Shown here one piece after another: positions 53,826 through 62,971 of a DNA stretch of 64,000 nucleotides. This DNA is from Spirochaetota bacterium. GTDB lineage: Bacteria > Spirochaetota > Spirochaetia > Treponematales > UBA12059. The notes beneath the pieces were generated by a model that worked only from the letters and a program-made list of their open reading frames with translations, made no database searches and was not told the DNA's origin. A program made the translations under genes and the position numbers. Numbering within the stretch: position 1 is the stretch's first letter; every line of letters begins with the position of its first letter. Location of the stretch: contig JAKPPT010000020.1 in assembly GCA_029547205.1 (NCBI GenBank), positions 124,001 to 188,000 on the forward strand, read 5' to 3'.

Positions 53826-54344
53826 TCATAACGGGAGCAGTGCATAGAGTAAGCCTGCTCCTATGATAATCCATGCAGGGTTAATTGCAGTAAACAAAGA
53901 AAGCAGCGATGCAACAATAATAAAAATGAGAGGAATAACAGAAAACGTTGCAGGCAGCAGGTTCCAAATCGTAAATATAAGTAGCGCAATACTGGTAGTA
54001 CGTAATGCTTCATCGAGTGCTTGTTTTTTTATAGCAATTTTTTTGCTAATTTTTGAAATAATAAGTATGAGCAGCACGGGTGGCAGCAAAACGGCAATGC
54101 TGATAATGAGCGCTCCGAGAATTCCCCCATATTTAAGCCCAATAAGTGTTGCGGCATTTAATGCAATAGGACCTGGTGTTGCCTGCGCAACAGGAATGAG
54201 TCTTTGAAAATCGGTCAGGGAAAGCCAGTTTGGTACAAGTTCAGTCTGCATAATACCTACAATTGTCCATCCACCACCAAAACCAACTAATCCAATCTTA
54301 AAAAAAATGAACGCAAGCTTTAGTATAGTAAAATAAATATTCAT
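53826..54344 (-). CDS. Chromate transporter (CHR) family, second half protein
   Basis: 172 residues, hydrophobic, with FFKIGLVGFGGGWTIVGIMQ and PVAQATPGPIALNAATLIGLKYGG, the CHR domain motifs. Single-domain CHR proteins occur as adjacent pairs that act together. It overlaps the first half by four bases. The natural substrate may not be chromate. Confidence 0.9.
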   Translation of the reverse strand: MNIYFTILKLAFIFFKIGLVGFGGGWTIVGIMQTELVPNWLSLTDFQRLIPVAQATPGPIALNAATLIGLKYGGILGALIISIAVLLPPVLLILIISKISKKIAIKKQALDEALRTTSIALLIFTIWNLLPATFSVIPLIFIIVASLLSLFTAINPAWIIIGAGLLYALLPL

Positions 54345-54895
54345 AAGCCACTTCTAAATTCAACTAAATAAAAAATTGCAATGCTAAGAAAAATAATGGG
54401 TATTGACCATGCCGGAAACAGAATAAAAAGTACAGAGGTAATAAGCGTACCTACTATTCTTGTACATTTCCATTTCCTTGTTCTCATATTTTTTATTAAA
54501 AAGCTCAATACAATACCAGGTATAACAAATCGTGCTCCTTCGAGAAATCTCATAATAAAATTGATGTTTGTAGTTAATAAAAAAGAACCAATAACTACTA
54601 TTGAAAGAAACGGTGTTAGTACAACACCTAAAAATGCTGGCAGAACACCAGCAAGTCCAAAAAAATGAATGCCAGATAAAAGCGCAGTATTAAGTGCTAT
54701 TGGTCCTGGAATGGTTTGTGCCCTTGCAACAATGTTATAAAAATCTTTTTCCGAAATCCAGTTGTTTTTAATAAAAATAGCACCCAGAGCAGGGCAAATT
54801 GCATACCCACCACCGAGTGTAATTGTAACAGTTTTAAGGACTGCTAAAAAAAAATTGAGCATTGACAAGTATTTATTGCGAGTGGTGAGCATCAT
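54341..54895 (-). CDS. Chromate transporter (CHR) family, first half protein
   Basis: 184 residues, hydrophobic, with ITLGGGYAICPALGAIF and RAQTIPGPIALNTALLSGIHFFG. Partner of the following gene. The start may be any of the ATGs within the first 12 codons. It lies 73 bases after lnt on the same strand. Confidence 0.88.
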   Translation of the reverse strand: MMLTTRNKYLSMLNFFLAVLKTVTITLGGGYAICPALGAIFIKNNWISEKDFYNIVARAQTIPGPIALNTALLSGIHFFGLAGVLPAFLGVVLTPFLSIVVIGSFLLTTNINFIMRFLEGARFVIPGIVLSFLIKNMRTRKWKCTRIVGTLITSVLFILFPAWSIPIIFLSIAIFYLVEFRSGL

Positions 54896-54968
54896 TATGG
54901 TAAACCGTGATTAAATTCTATCAAAAAACCATATGTTGAACAAGTACATCTGTAGCAGTAACATAACC

Positions 54969-56543
54969 TTACCGGTATATGTTTTTTGCATTGCGCGATG
55001 TATTGCCTGGATATAACAGGATGAGTACTATAATTATTATTATTCCTGCCAGTGCAAACCATGGAATGTATAAAAACCAAAAATATGATTTTCTTGATGG
55101 CTGTATTGGTATAGATGTAATGAGTATGCCATGGGTATCCGGTTCGAGCATGGTGACAATCCGGCCTTTATTATCAATTGCAGCAGTAATGCCAGAATTA
55201 GAAGCTCGAATAACCCATGTACCAGTTTCTGCAGCTCGCATTTGTGACATGGCAAGATGCTGCCGTTTCAGTGCAATGCTCTGTGACCATGAATCTTCGG
55301 TAAGCACTATGTAACATGCGACATTGTTAAATCGAGCAAATACGGAAAGATATGAGTCTTCAAAGCAAATGGGAGCAGCAAATCTAAATCCGGATAGCGA
55401 GAACACTGTCGGAACTGTTCCGGGAGCACGCAGCGGGCCAAAGAGCCGTATGAGCCATCGAGTAATTCCGGGGAAAGTTTTGCTGTATGGGAAATATTCT
55501 GCAAACGGTACAAGCTGCATTTTTTTGTACACATCTATCGGTGCGCCACGGTTAATGAGCAAAGCTCCATTGTACTCTTGAGCACGATGTGTATCATTTT
55601 GATCAATCCACGTTATTCCCGTCAGAATAGGAGTATCGATTGAACGCATAAATGCAAGTACTTTATTGGAAAAAGACTGCATAGCCGGATCAGCAGGGTT
55701 ATGAGCATACCAAAAAATTGGCGGAACCAGTGCCGTCTCATGCCAGACTATGAGATCCGGTCTTTGAAGTGCTGCTTGTTGTGTGAGCTGAGAAAGCAGT
55801 GTGAATGTAATTTCAAAATCTTTTTGTTTAGGAGTAAAAGAATAATAATTGGGTTGTATGAGTGCAACGTTCAAGCTTTGTGCAGTCTCGTTTTTTAGCG
55901 TATTGTTAGATATGGCTTGATGTGGCGGAATGAGAAAAAAAAACGGCAAGAGTGCGCTGCACCCTAGTGCCAGGAAGCTTGTGAAATGGTGATTTGTTTT
56001 ATATGCTTCGTATAATTCTAAGATACCTGCTCCAGAGAGAGCAGTACAAAAACTCAGTGCATACATGGAGCCAATGCTGGCAATTTCAAGGCCAAGCCAG
56101 CTAGTAGTAAAGCTGTAAGGGAAACACAGATACGGAAAGCTCATAGAGCCTGCGTGGTTGAGTGAATCGTACATAATCCAGAGCAATGCCCAATAAACAG
56201 TACGCACTATACTATGTTTCAGTTTTCGGAAAAATTGTGCCCCTAGTGGTATTACTAGTATGATCAGCATTTTGTAACCAACAGCAAGCAACAATGCTGC
56301 GCGATGCACATTGATAAGCCACTGTGCACCGAGTACTGTTACAGCGAAACTGATGATTGCAAAGTACACGAATACCGAGCGCGATGAGCGGTTTTTTACT
56401 AAGAAGTACGCTATAGCCTGGAAGAGAAAAGGACCGAGAACAAAGCCTTTCCAGTGCGCAACAGGAAATGAGAGAACCCAGCTTCCCGATGCTAAAATGA
56501 CAAGGATACAATCAAAGAAAAGCTGTTTAGTTTTCCTGGTCAT
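54969..56543 (-). CDS. lnt: Apolipoprotein N-acyltransferase
   Basis: 524 residues: about six membrane helices, then a nitrilase-like domain with the catalytic Glu in VWHETALVPP, Lys in YKKMQLVPFAEYFP and Cys in PICFEDSYLS, and a final helix. It adds the third acyl chain to lipoproteins in the inner membrane, a diderm feature. Its start overlaps the end of the HU/IHF gene by 17 bases. Confidence 0.94.
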   Translation of the reverse strand: MTRKTKQLFFDCILVILASGSWVLSFPVAHWKGFVLGPFLFQAIAYFLVKNRSSRSVFVYFAIISFAVTVLGAQWLINVHRAALLLAVGYKMLIILVIPLGAQFFRKLKHSIVRTVYWALLWIMYDSLNHAGSMSFPYLCFPYSFTTSWLGLEIASIGSMYALSFCTALSGAGILELYEAYKTNHHFTSFLALGCSALLPFFFLIPPHQAISNNTLKNETAQSLNVALIQPNYYSFTPKQKDFEITFTLLSQLTQQAALQRPDLIVWHETALVPPIFWYAHNPADPAMQSFSNKVLAFMRSIDTPILTGITWIDQNDTHRAQEYNGALLINRGAPIDVYKKMQLVPFAEYFPYSKTFPGITRWLIRLFGPLRAPGTVPTVFSLSGFRFAAPICFEDSYLSVFARFNNVACYIVLTEDSWSQSIALKRQHLAMSQMRAAETGTWVIRASNSGITAAIDNKGRIVTMLEPDTHGILITSIPIQPSRKSYFWFLYIPWFALAGIIIIIVLILLYPGNTSRNAKNIYR

Positions 56544-56850
56544 TATCCAGTTTGTCTGGTAAGATGTTCCAGGTTTTTTGTTTTAATTCTTTACCTGGAC
56601 GAAAAATTGCAACACCATGATCTCTAACGGATATCATTTCACCAGTTTTTGGATTTCGAGCTTTGGAGCGTCCTTTGCGTTTCCTTATTTCAAAAGTACC
56701 AAAACCTCGTAATTCAATTGAATGTCCTTCACAAAGCGCGTTTTTTAATGTTTCTATAAATAGATCAATAAACTCATGAATATCTTTTCGGTTAAGATTG
56801 GTCTTTTCCAGAAGACTGTCAATGAGCTCTGCTTTAGTTACTTTTGACAT
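56527..56850 (-). CDS. HU/IHF-family DNA-binding protein
   Basis: 107 residues from the ATG at 56850 (MSKVTKAELIDSLLEKTNLN), with GGAG six bases upstream; an earlier ATG adds 15 unlikely residues. ELRGFGTFEIRKRKGRSKARNPKTGEMI is the beta-arm of the family, IHF-like in style. The C-terminus has about 15 extra residues (KTWNILPDKLDNDQEN) beyond normal length. Confidence 0.93.
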   Translation of the reverse strand: MSKVTKAELIDSLLEKTNLNRKDIHEFIDLFIETLKNALCEGHSIELRGFGTFEIRKRKGRSKARNPKTGEMISVRDHGVAIFRPGKELKQKTWNILPDKLDNDQEN

Positions 56851-56917
56851 AGGTACTCCAGAAGCCATAAATAAGAATTCCGGCACATGACACATGCCGG
56901 AATTTCTAAAGAAGAAA

Positions 56918-57187
56918 TTAAGCCATTAATGTGTTAACCAGTTTCTGCATGCGTGATTTTTTGCGTGCTGCAGCATTGAGCTTGATAATGCCCTTACGAG
57001 CAGCAGTATCATATTGCTTAGCAAGCTCGCGCATATAAGTTTCTGCAGCAGTTTTATCCTTGTCATGAACTGCAGTAACTAATTTTTTTGCACAGGTTCG
57101 CAGAGCAGATTTAACACTTTTATTCTGAATTCTGCGCCGCTCACTCTGGCGATGCCGTTTTTCCGCTGAAAGATTTTTTGAAGCCAA
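56918..57187 (-). CDS. rpsT: Ribosomal protein bS20 with TTG start
   Basis: 89 residues beginning (M)ASKNLSAEKRHRQSERRRIQNKS. The start codon is TTG at 57187-57185: GGAGG lies five bases upstream, and the nearest ATG overlaps that ribosome site and would add four untypical residues. E. coli rpsT also starts with UUG, which takes part in its autoregulation. The gene lies between the zinc-ribbon and HU/IHF genes. Confidence 0.95.
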   Translation of the reverse strand: MASKNLSAEKRHRQSERRRIQNKSVKSALRTCAKKLVTAVHDKDKTAAETYMRELAKQYDTAARKGIIKLNAAARKKSRMQKLVNTLMA

Positions 57188-57286
57188 GTCACCCTCCATA
57201 CAATATCAGCCATACAGAGTGTAATCCGTATGGTAAGTAGAAGACAGGATATCCTGCCGATTATCCGTATATACAATCAGATGGAT

Positions 57287-57457
57287 TTAATTAAAATCAC
57301 TGGGGCGACGCTCAACGCGTTTGCATTTTTCGCACTCAGCAATATTCTTTACTTTACCATTTTCAATAATGGTTTTCATCTTAACCTCTCCGCCACACGG
57401 ACAGAAAAATTTATGCGTAGCTACTGTAGTACGAGCGTTTTTGCTTATCTGACCCAT
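57287..57457 (-). CDS. 56-residue zinc-ribbon protein
   Basis: I translated it from the ATG at 57457-57455, which has AAAGGAG six bases upstream, to TAA at 57289-57287. It has CPCGG (Cys19, Cys21) and CEKC (Cys42, Cys45), a four-cysteine zinc ribbon, with a basic ending (KRVERRPSDFN). It sits 100 bases before rpsT on the same strand. No named family comes to mind; a ribosome- or RNA-associated role is inferred from position only. Confidence 0.75.
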   Translation of the reverse strand: MGQISKNARTTVATHKFFCPCGGEVKMKTIIENGKVKNIAECEKCKRVERRPSDFN

Positions 57458-57706
57458 ACCGCACTCCTTTATTATTAGTTTGAATACAAGAAACTCTTGT
57501 CTGTGCTTTTTACAAAACCCACTGTGAGTATTTCATAAGAGCACAGCAGTACGGATACCCATTAAAATTGTTTTGAAAAAGCCTCACAAGAAAATACTAT
57601 ACTCATATAAATCTGTCAATAGCAAGTAATTACGTTGATACTTGCATAAACTATCCAGTCTTCATATAGTATACTTTTACATTATTATATACAAGGTGTT
57701 GCTATC
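57458..57706. other. Intergenic region between zinc-ribbon and TPR genes
   Basis: 249 bases, AT-rich. TATACT- and TATATA-like boxes at about 57668-57690 probably belong to the TPR gene. No RNA gene, repeat or operator was recognised. Confidence 0.5.
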
Positions 57707-58819
57707 ATGACACAAAAATCAGATCGAGATGCGATTCCGGAAACAATCGTTTTCATTCAGCTTCCAAAGCAATTTTCTATAGGGGAAGCTATTTTGCTCC
57801 CTGATGTGCCAATTCCTGTTGAATTAGGTACGGCTAAAGAGTTTGATGTGACAATGCTCAAACCTGAATCGCTAACATCGGGAATTCTCCGTGTTCTCGC
57901 AGTGCAGCCAGATCATCCTCATGGCGCATATTACAGAAAAATTGTACATGCACTCTATCCTGATATAACGATAGAGCTTGCCAATGAAGGTATTCTACAG
58001 GCTCGAGACGGAAACTACGGTGTAGCAGAAAATATCTTTAAAGCACTTGCTGGCTATGAACCAGAAGAGGCTAAACATGTTCTCAATCTTGCTGTGCTCT
58101 ATGAACAGTGGGCGGAGTACTATGCAAAGAATGATAATGAAGAATTGCGTACACTCTATACCGATAATGCCCATGATGCGTATGAACAACTCCTCCTGTG
58201 GGAACCTGCTTTCCCCGATGCTTTTTTTAATGCTGCATACTTTTATGCGAACCAGAATAATTTTGAACGGGCGAAAAGCCTTTTTACAACATTTGTGCAA
58301 CTCACAAATAATGAAGAAAAAAGAGAAAAAGCCAAAAATGCTCTTGCAAAGTTAGCCGAACGTAGTGCTCATGATGATCTTTTTAAAGAAGCCTATGATG
58401 CAATAAAAATGGGGCGGGAAGAAAAAGGTATAGAGCTTATCAATAAATTTTTAGAACATGAACCGGGTGTCTGGAATGCATGGTTTCTGTTAGGCTGGGC
58501 TCAACGTAGATTGGGCAACTATGATGCAGGCAAGCAAGCACTTGCAAAAGCAATTGAATTGGGTGGTGCTATGGTTGATGTGTATAATGAGTACAGTATT
58601 TGTGCAATGGAACTAGGTGATTTTTCAGAAAGCCGAAAAAAACTGGAACTCGCACTTAAACTTGAACCCGAAAATACAAAAATTATATCAAATCTTGGTG
58701 TGCTTGCTCAAAAAATGAAAAATTATGATGAAGCACGTGGATTTTTTATGACGGTTCTCGAACTTGATCCTCATGACACACTAGCAGAAGCAATGCTGAA
58801 AAAATTACAATCTTCATGA
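57707..58819 (+). CDS. Cytosolic TPR protein
   Basis: 370 residues without signal or membrane helix. The N-terminal 90 residues are of unknown fold; from about 95 on there are six or more TPR-like units (GNYGVAENIFKALAGYEPEEAKHVLNLAVLY, WFLLGWAQRRLGNYDAGKQALAKAIELGG, LGVLAQKMKNYDEARGFFMTVLELDP). A protein-protein scaffold is likely; partner unknown. Transcribed alone. Confidence 0.82.
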   Translation: MTQKSDRDAIPETIVFIQLPKQFSIGEAILLPDVPIPVELGTAKEFDVTMLKPESLTSGILRVLAVQPDHPHGAYYRKIVHALYPDITIELANEGILQARDGNYGVAENIFKALAGYEPEEAKHVLNLAVLYEQWAEYYAKNDNEELRTLYTDNAHDAYEQLLLWEPAFPDAFFNAAYFYANQNNFERAKSLFTTFVQLTNNEEKREKAKNALAKLAERSAHDDLFKEAYDAIKMGREEKGIELINKFLEHEPGVWNAWFLLGWAQRRLGNYDAGKQALAKAIELGGAMVDVYNEYSICAMELGDFSESRKKLELALKLEPENTKIISNLGVLAQKMKNYDEARGFFMTVLELDPHDTLAEAMLKKLQSS

Positions 58820-58854
58820 GAACTCAAAATAGATAGGTTTAGCAAATAAAACAC

Positions 58855-58882
58855 TTAACAACTCACCTGACTTGTTTATACT
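58855..58882 (+). promoter_or_regulatory. Promoter of the liv operon
   Basis: TTAACA (58855-58860), a 16-base spacer and TATACT (58877-58882), followed by a short leader and AGGAGG before livK. Confidence 0.65.
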
Positions 58883-58921
58883 GCTAATAGGATTCATAGA
58901 TAAGACAGGAGGAGTTTAACT

Positions 58922-60052
58922 ATGAAGAAAAAATTTATTGCAGTACTACTGACAGTATTGTCAGTAAGTCTCATCCTGGCTGGATGTTCACAAAAAACAA
59001 CAGAAATTAAAATTGGTGGTGTTGGTCCAGTTTCTGGCGAAGCTGCAACATTTGGCCAATCAACGAAAGAAGGTTATGAACTTGCTGTAGAAGAATGGAA
59101 CAAAGCAGGTGGGCTTCTCGGAAACCAGATTAAACTCATCTTTCAGGATGACAAAGGAGACCCAACAGAGGCTGCAACCGTTTGGACTAAGCTTATCAGT
59201 CAGGACAAGGTAGTTGCTATTGTCGGTACAGTCATGAGCAAATGTTCACTCGCTGGAGCACCAATTAGCCAAGCTAACAAAGTTCCCATGATTTCTCCAA
59301 CATCAACTAACCCTAAAGTAACTGAAGTTGGTGAATTCATTTTCAGAGCATGCTTTATTGATCCTTTCCAGGGAACAGTAGGTGCAAAGTTTGCTTATGA
59401 AAACCTCAATGCACGTACTGCTGCTTGTATTTTTGATGTTGGCAATGATTATACAAAGGGACTTTCTGAATTCTTCCGTGATAAGTTTATTGAGCTAGGT
59501 GGAGAAATCGTTGCGTTTGAAGCACATGCTACTGGCGCGACAGATTTTAAAGCACAGCTTACAAAAATTATTGCTGCAAAACCAGATGTAATCTACATTT
59601 CTGACTACTACAATGATGTTGCGCTCATTGCAAAACAAGCGCGTGAGCTCGGCTATACAGGACCACTGGTAGGTGGTGATGGCTGGGATTCGCCTGACCT
59701 AGTTAAAATTGGTGGGAAAGCTGTTGAAAATGGTTACTTTACCAACCACTTCTCGAAAGATGATCCTAGTCCACAGGTTCAGGAGTTTGTCAGGAAGTAT
59801 GAGGCAAAATTTGGCAAAACTCCAGATGCCCTTGCAGCATTGGCGTATGATGCAATGGTCATCATGCTTGATGCAATTAAACGTGCAGGAAGCACTGATC
59901 CGGAAAAAATTAGAGCTGCGCTTGCCGCAACAAATATTCAAGTTGTATCTGGCATGATTTCGTTTGATAAGAACAGAAATCCAATTAAATCGGCTGTCAT
60001 TATTGCAATAAAAGACGGACAGCAAGTTTACCAGACTACGGTTAATCCGTAA
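58922..60052 (+). CDS. livK: Branched-chain amino acid binding lipoprotein
   Basis: 376 residues. Lipoprotein signal with lipobox LAGC (Cys22). The remainder is a type I periplasmic binding protein: IGGVGPVSGEAATFGQSTKEGYELAVEEWNKAGG and VVAIVGTVMSKCSLAGAPISQ. First gene of livKHMGF. A terminator-like hairpin follows, which would let livK be made in excess over the membrane genes. Confidence 0.94.
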   Translation: MKKKFIAVLLTVLSVSLILAGCSQKTTEIKIGGVGPVSGEAATFGQSTKEGYELAVEEWNKAGGLLGNQIKLIFQDDKGDPTEAATVWTKLISQDKVVAIVGTVMSKCSLAGAPISQANKVPMISPTSTNPKVTEVGEFIFRACFIDPFQGTVGAKFAYENLNARTAACIFDVGNDYTKGLSEFFRDKFIELGGEIVAFEAHATGATDFKAQLTKIIAAKPDVIYISDYYNDVALIAKQARELGYTGPLVGGDGWDSPDLVKIGGKAVENGYFTNHFSKDDPSPQVQEFVRKYEAKFGKTPDALAALAYDAMVIMLDAIKRAGSTDPEKIRAALAATNIQVVSGMISFDKNRNPIKSAVIIAIKDGQQVYQTTVNP

Positions 60053-60088
60053 ATTGATTTCGGGCTGACAAGCGAAATCGAACATGGT

Positions 60089-60122
60089 AAAGAGGCTGTC
60101 AGAGAAACCTGGCAGCCTCTTA
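60089..60122 (+). terminator. Partial terminator between livK and livH
   Basis: TAAGAGGCTG (60089-60098) pairs with CAGCCTCTTA (60113-60122), followed by a T-rich stretch. Probably leaky, since no separate promoter was seen for livH. Confidence 0.8.
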
Positions 60123-60153
60123 TTGTTTCTACATCATATTACTTTTTACTGAG

Positions 60154-60179
60154 GAGTACTAAATGAGTACTAAATGAGT
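60154..60179 (+). repeat. 11-base tandem duplication creating a mini-ORF before livH
   Basis: GAGTACTAAAT occurs at 60154-60164 and again at 60165-60175, with a partial third copy. The first copy holds an ATG (60163) at ideal distance from GAGGAG (60151-60156); it opens a four-codon frame (Met-Ser-Thr-Lys) whose TGA (60175-60177) overlaps the livH ATG (60174-60176). Confidence 0.85.
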
Positions 60180-61094
60180 ACATTCTTTCAGCAATTGTTG
60201 AATGGAATACAGTTGGGCAGTATCTACGCACTCATAGCGCTTGGATATACGATGGTATATGGAATTGTTCGCTTAATAAATTTTGCCCATGGTGATTTTT
60301 TTATGATAGGAGCATATGCTGCCTATGGTTTATATTATGCACTGGGAAGACTCTTTGGTGCTGGGAATCCTGGTGCTAATTATCTCGTTTTGTTTTTGCT
60401 CGTGCTGGGCGGAGCAATGCTCGCGGGAGGTTTTGCTGCGGTAACAGCTAATAGAGTTGCTTATAAGCCTTTGAGAGATAAACCTCGCCTTTCATCCTTA
60501 ATTACTGCGATTGGTGTATCAATGTTTATTGAATATTTCTTTTCCGCTCTTCCGGCAATCGGTCCATCATTCCGGGGATTTCCGGAAGTATTCCCAAAAA
60601 CTATTATAAAAATCGGTACAGCAAGTGTTTCAAACTATGTGATTATCGATGTTGCAGTAGCTGCTACACTCATGGTTGTACTAACCTTGCTTGTTAAATT
60701 TTCTAAAGTTGGAAAAGCAATGCGAGCAGTTTCACAGGATAAAGAAGCTGCAAAACTTATGGGCATTAATATAGAAACAATTATTGGGGTAACATTTTTA
60801 ATCGGTGGAGCGTTTGCAGGTGTAGCTGGACTCCTTTCAGGTTTAACCTATCCGCGAATTTTCCCATACATGGGTATTTTACCGGGTCTTAAGGCATTTA
60901 TTGCAGCTGTGCTAGGCGGTATTGGCAATATTCCTGGTGCAATGCTGGGGAGTTACATTATGGGTATTGCCGAAACCTATGCTAACGCAGCCAATTCGTT
61001 AATTGGCGAAGGTATCGCTTTTGCTATTCTCATTGTGGTTCTGCTTATTCGTCCTCAGGGAATACTTGGCGAAAAAACAGCAGATAAGATTTAA
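60174..61094 (+). CDS. livH: Branched-chain amino acid permease LivH
   Basis: 306 residues, eight hydrophobic segments, starting MSTFFQQLLNGIQLGSIYALIALGYTMVYGIVRLINFAHGDFFMIGAY, the LivH signature. The ATG at 60174 is 17 bases after the only ribosome site, so initiation probably depends on the overlapping mini-ORF. Confidence 0.94.
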   Translation: MSTFFQQLLNGIQLGSIYALIALGYTMVYGIVRLINFAHGDFFMIGAYAAYGLYYALGRLFGAGNPGANYLVLFLLVLGGAMLAGGFAAVTANRVAYKPLRDKPRLSSLITAIGVSMFIEYFFSALPAIGPSFRGFPEVFPKTIIKIGTASVSNYVIIDVAVAATLMVVLTLLVKFSKVGKAMRAVSQDKEAAKLMGINIETIIGVTFLIGGAFAGVAGLLSGLTYPRIFPYMGILPGLKAFIAAVLGGIGNIPGAMLGSYIMGIAETYANAANSLIGEGIAFAILIVVLLIRPQGILGEKTADKI

Positions 61095-61104
61095 GGAGTA
61101 CAGC

Positions 61105-62154
61105 ATGGGAAAAAAGATTTTTTTTATAAGCAGGCGAATGTTGCTATTCGTCGCCGGTGCATTAGGCATGTTGCTACTTGTACTGTTCTTTAATGCAACA
61201 GGTATTTTTACTGATTATATTGTGCAAATAATCAATATATCACTCATCAATGTGATACTGGCAGTCTCACTTAACCTGATAAATGGTTTTACCGGGCAAT
61301 TTTCTATCGGACACATGGGATTTGCTGCAGTCGGTGCATATACTTCTGCAACAGTAACAACACTCATAGCTAAAGTAACACCGAGGCTTCCCTATACCGA
61401 ATTTATCAATATTAACGGATATATTGTTTTTATACTTGCCCTGTTACTCGGTGGAATAGTTGCTGCGGGAATAGGGTTTTTAATTGGGTTTCCATCGCTC
61501 AGGCTCAAAGGTGATTACCTTGCTATTATAACTCTGGGGTTTGGCGAGATCATACGAACAATTTTTAACAATATTGATTATGTAGGTGGACCGCGAGGTC
61601 TCCTTGGAATCCCAAAATTCTCCAATCTGATTATGATTTTTGTGATAACGCTTCTATCGGTCATTGCAATACGCAACCTTGTATTCTCCACACATGGGAG
61701 AGCTTTACTTTCCATTCGGGAAAATGAACTTGCATCGGAACTTGTTGGAGTAAACACGGTTCGGTACAAAATAACAGCATTTACCATTGGAGCCTTTTTT
61801 GCAGGAATTGCAGGTGGTCTTCAAGCACATCTCTTACAGATTGCACACCCAACACAGTACGGGTTTTTGTACTCAATTTTAGTGCTCATCATGGTGTATG
61901 CAGGGGGTATGGGCAGTATTACTGGATCGATTATTGCAGCATTTGCGCTCACCTTTTTGTCTGAGGGCTTGCGAACCGCGTTACCGGGTCTTGGCGATCT
62001 TATGCATGTAAAAATTGGTGATGAGTGGCGCATGGTTGTGTATTCACTGCTGCTCATTATCATTATGCTCTTTAGAACCGAAGTGCTTATGGGTATGCGT
62101 GAAATGAAACTTTTAGTGCCAGAAGAGGAGGAACATCATGGACAGCATGCTTAG
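61105..62154 (+). CDS. livM: Branched-chain amino acid permease LivM
   Basis: 349 residues from the ATG at 61105, which has AAGGAG upstream; a longer open frame reaching into livH is not used. SLNLINGFTGQFSIGHMGFAAVGAYTSA and GDYLAIITLGFGEIIRTI are LivM signatures. Second membrane subunit. Confidence 0.94.
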   Translation: MGKKIFFISRRMLLFVAGALGMLLLVLFFNATGIFTDYIVQIINISLINVILAVSLNLINGFTGQFSIGHMGFAAVGAYTSATVTTLIAKVTPRLPYTEFININGYIVFILALLLGGIVAAGIGFLIGFPSLRLKGDYLAIITLGFGEIIRTIFNNIDYVGGPRGLLGIPKFSNLIMIFVITLLSVIAIRNLVFSTHGRALLSIRENELASELVGVNTVRYKITAFTIGAFFAGIAGGLQAHLLQIAHPTQYGFLYSILVLIMVYAGGMGSITGSIIAAFALTFLSEGLRTALPGLGDLMHVKIGDEWRMVVYSLLLIIIMLFRTEVLMGMREMKLLVPEEEEHHGQHA

Positions 62155-62971
62155 TCTCGAAAAAGTAACTCATTATTTTGGCGGGTTAAAAGCTGTCAGC
62201 AATTTTAACCTCGAGCTCCCTGATGGCGCACTGTATGGTCTCATTGGTCCAAATGGTGCAGGAAAAACAACAATTTTTAATTTGATTACCGGTATCTATA
62301 CACCGACAGAAGGCTCTATAAAACTCATGAATGAGAGCATCATCAGGAAAAAGCCATATCAAATTGTGCATATGGGAATTGCACGAACATTCCAGAACCT
62401 GCGCATATTCGGTTCGCTCTCCGTGCTCGATAATATTCGAATCTCACGCCACTATACAGTTGGAAAATCAAAGCATACTGGCAATAGAAAGCATAAAGAA
62501 TCATCAGATTTGGTACAAACAAATTTATTCGACTCTTTTTTCAGGACGCGAAACTATCTAAAAGCTGAAAGGCAGATTACCGATGAAGCTATTGACCTGT
62601 TAAAGTTAATTAAGCTTGATGATGTTATGCACGAACAGGCTAAAAGCCTACCCTATGGAAAACTTCGCAAGCTTGAAATTGCGCGTGCACTTGCAACACA
62701 CCCATCGGTACTGCTTCTTGATGAACCTGCAGCAGGTATGAACCCGGCAGAAATTGGTGAACTTATGGACCTCATACACTTTATCCGTGATAATTTTAAA
62801 ATAACTATATTGCTCATCGAGCATCACATGAAAGTTGTCATGGGAATCTGTGAGTATATTAAGGTTATCGATTTTGGAGAAACCATCGCGGAAGGTAAGC
62901 CTGTGGAAGTAGCAAATAATCCACGAGTCATTGAGGCATATCTTGGTAAGGAGGAAGGAAAATGCTCGTAG
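62138..62971 (+). CDS. livG: Branched-chain amino acid ABC ATPase LivG
   Basis: 277 residues. Walker A GPNGAGKTT, ARTFQNLRIFGSLSVLDN, signature LPYGKLRKLEIARAL (the LivG variant) and LLLDEPAAGMNPAE. Overlaps livM by 17 bases and livF by 10. Confidence 0.95.
   Translation: MDSMLSLEKVTHYFGGLKAVSNFNLELPDGALYGLIGPNGAGKTTIFNLITGIYTPTEGSIKLMNESIIRKKPYQIVHMGIARTFQNLRIFGSLSVLDNIRISRHYTVGKSKHTGNRKHKESSDLVQTNLFDSFFRTRNYLKAERQITDEAIDLLKLIKLDDVMHEQAKSLPYGKLRKLEIARALATHPSVLLLDEPAAGMNPAEIGELMDLIHFIRDNFKITILLIEHHMKVVMGICEYIKVIDFGETIAEGKPVEVANNPRVIEAYLGKEEGKCS

Noticed and set aside
61003-61104. Longer LivM start inside livH
   Set aside because: The ATG at 61105 has AAGGAG at proper distance and begins at the family N-terminus.
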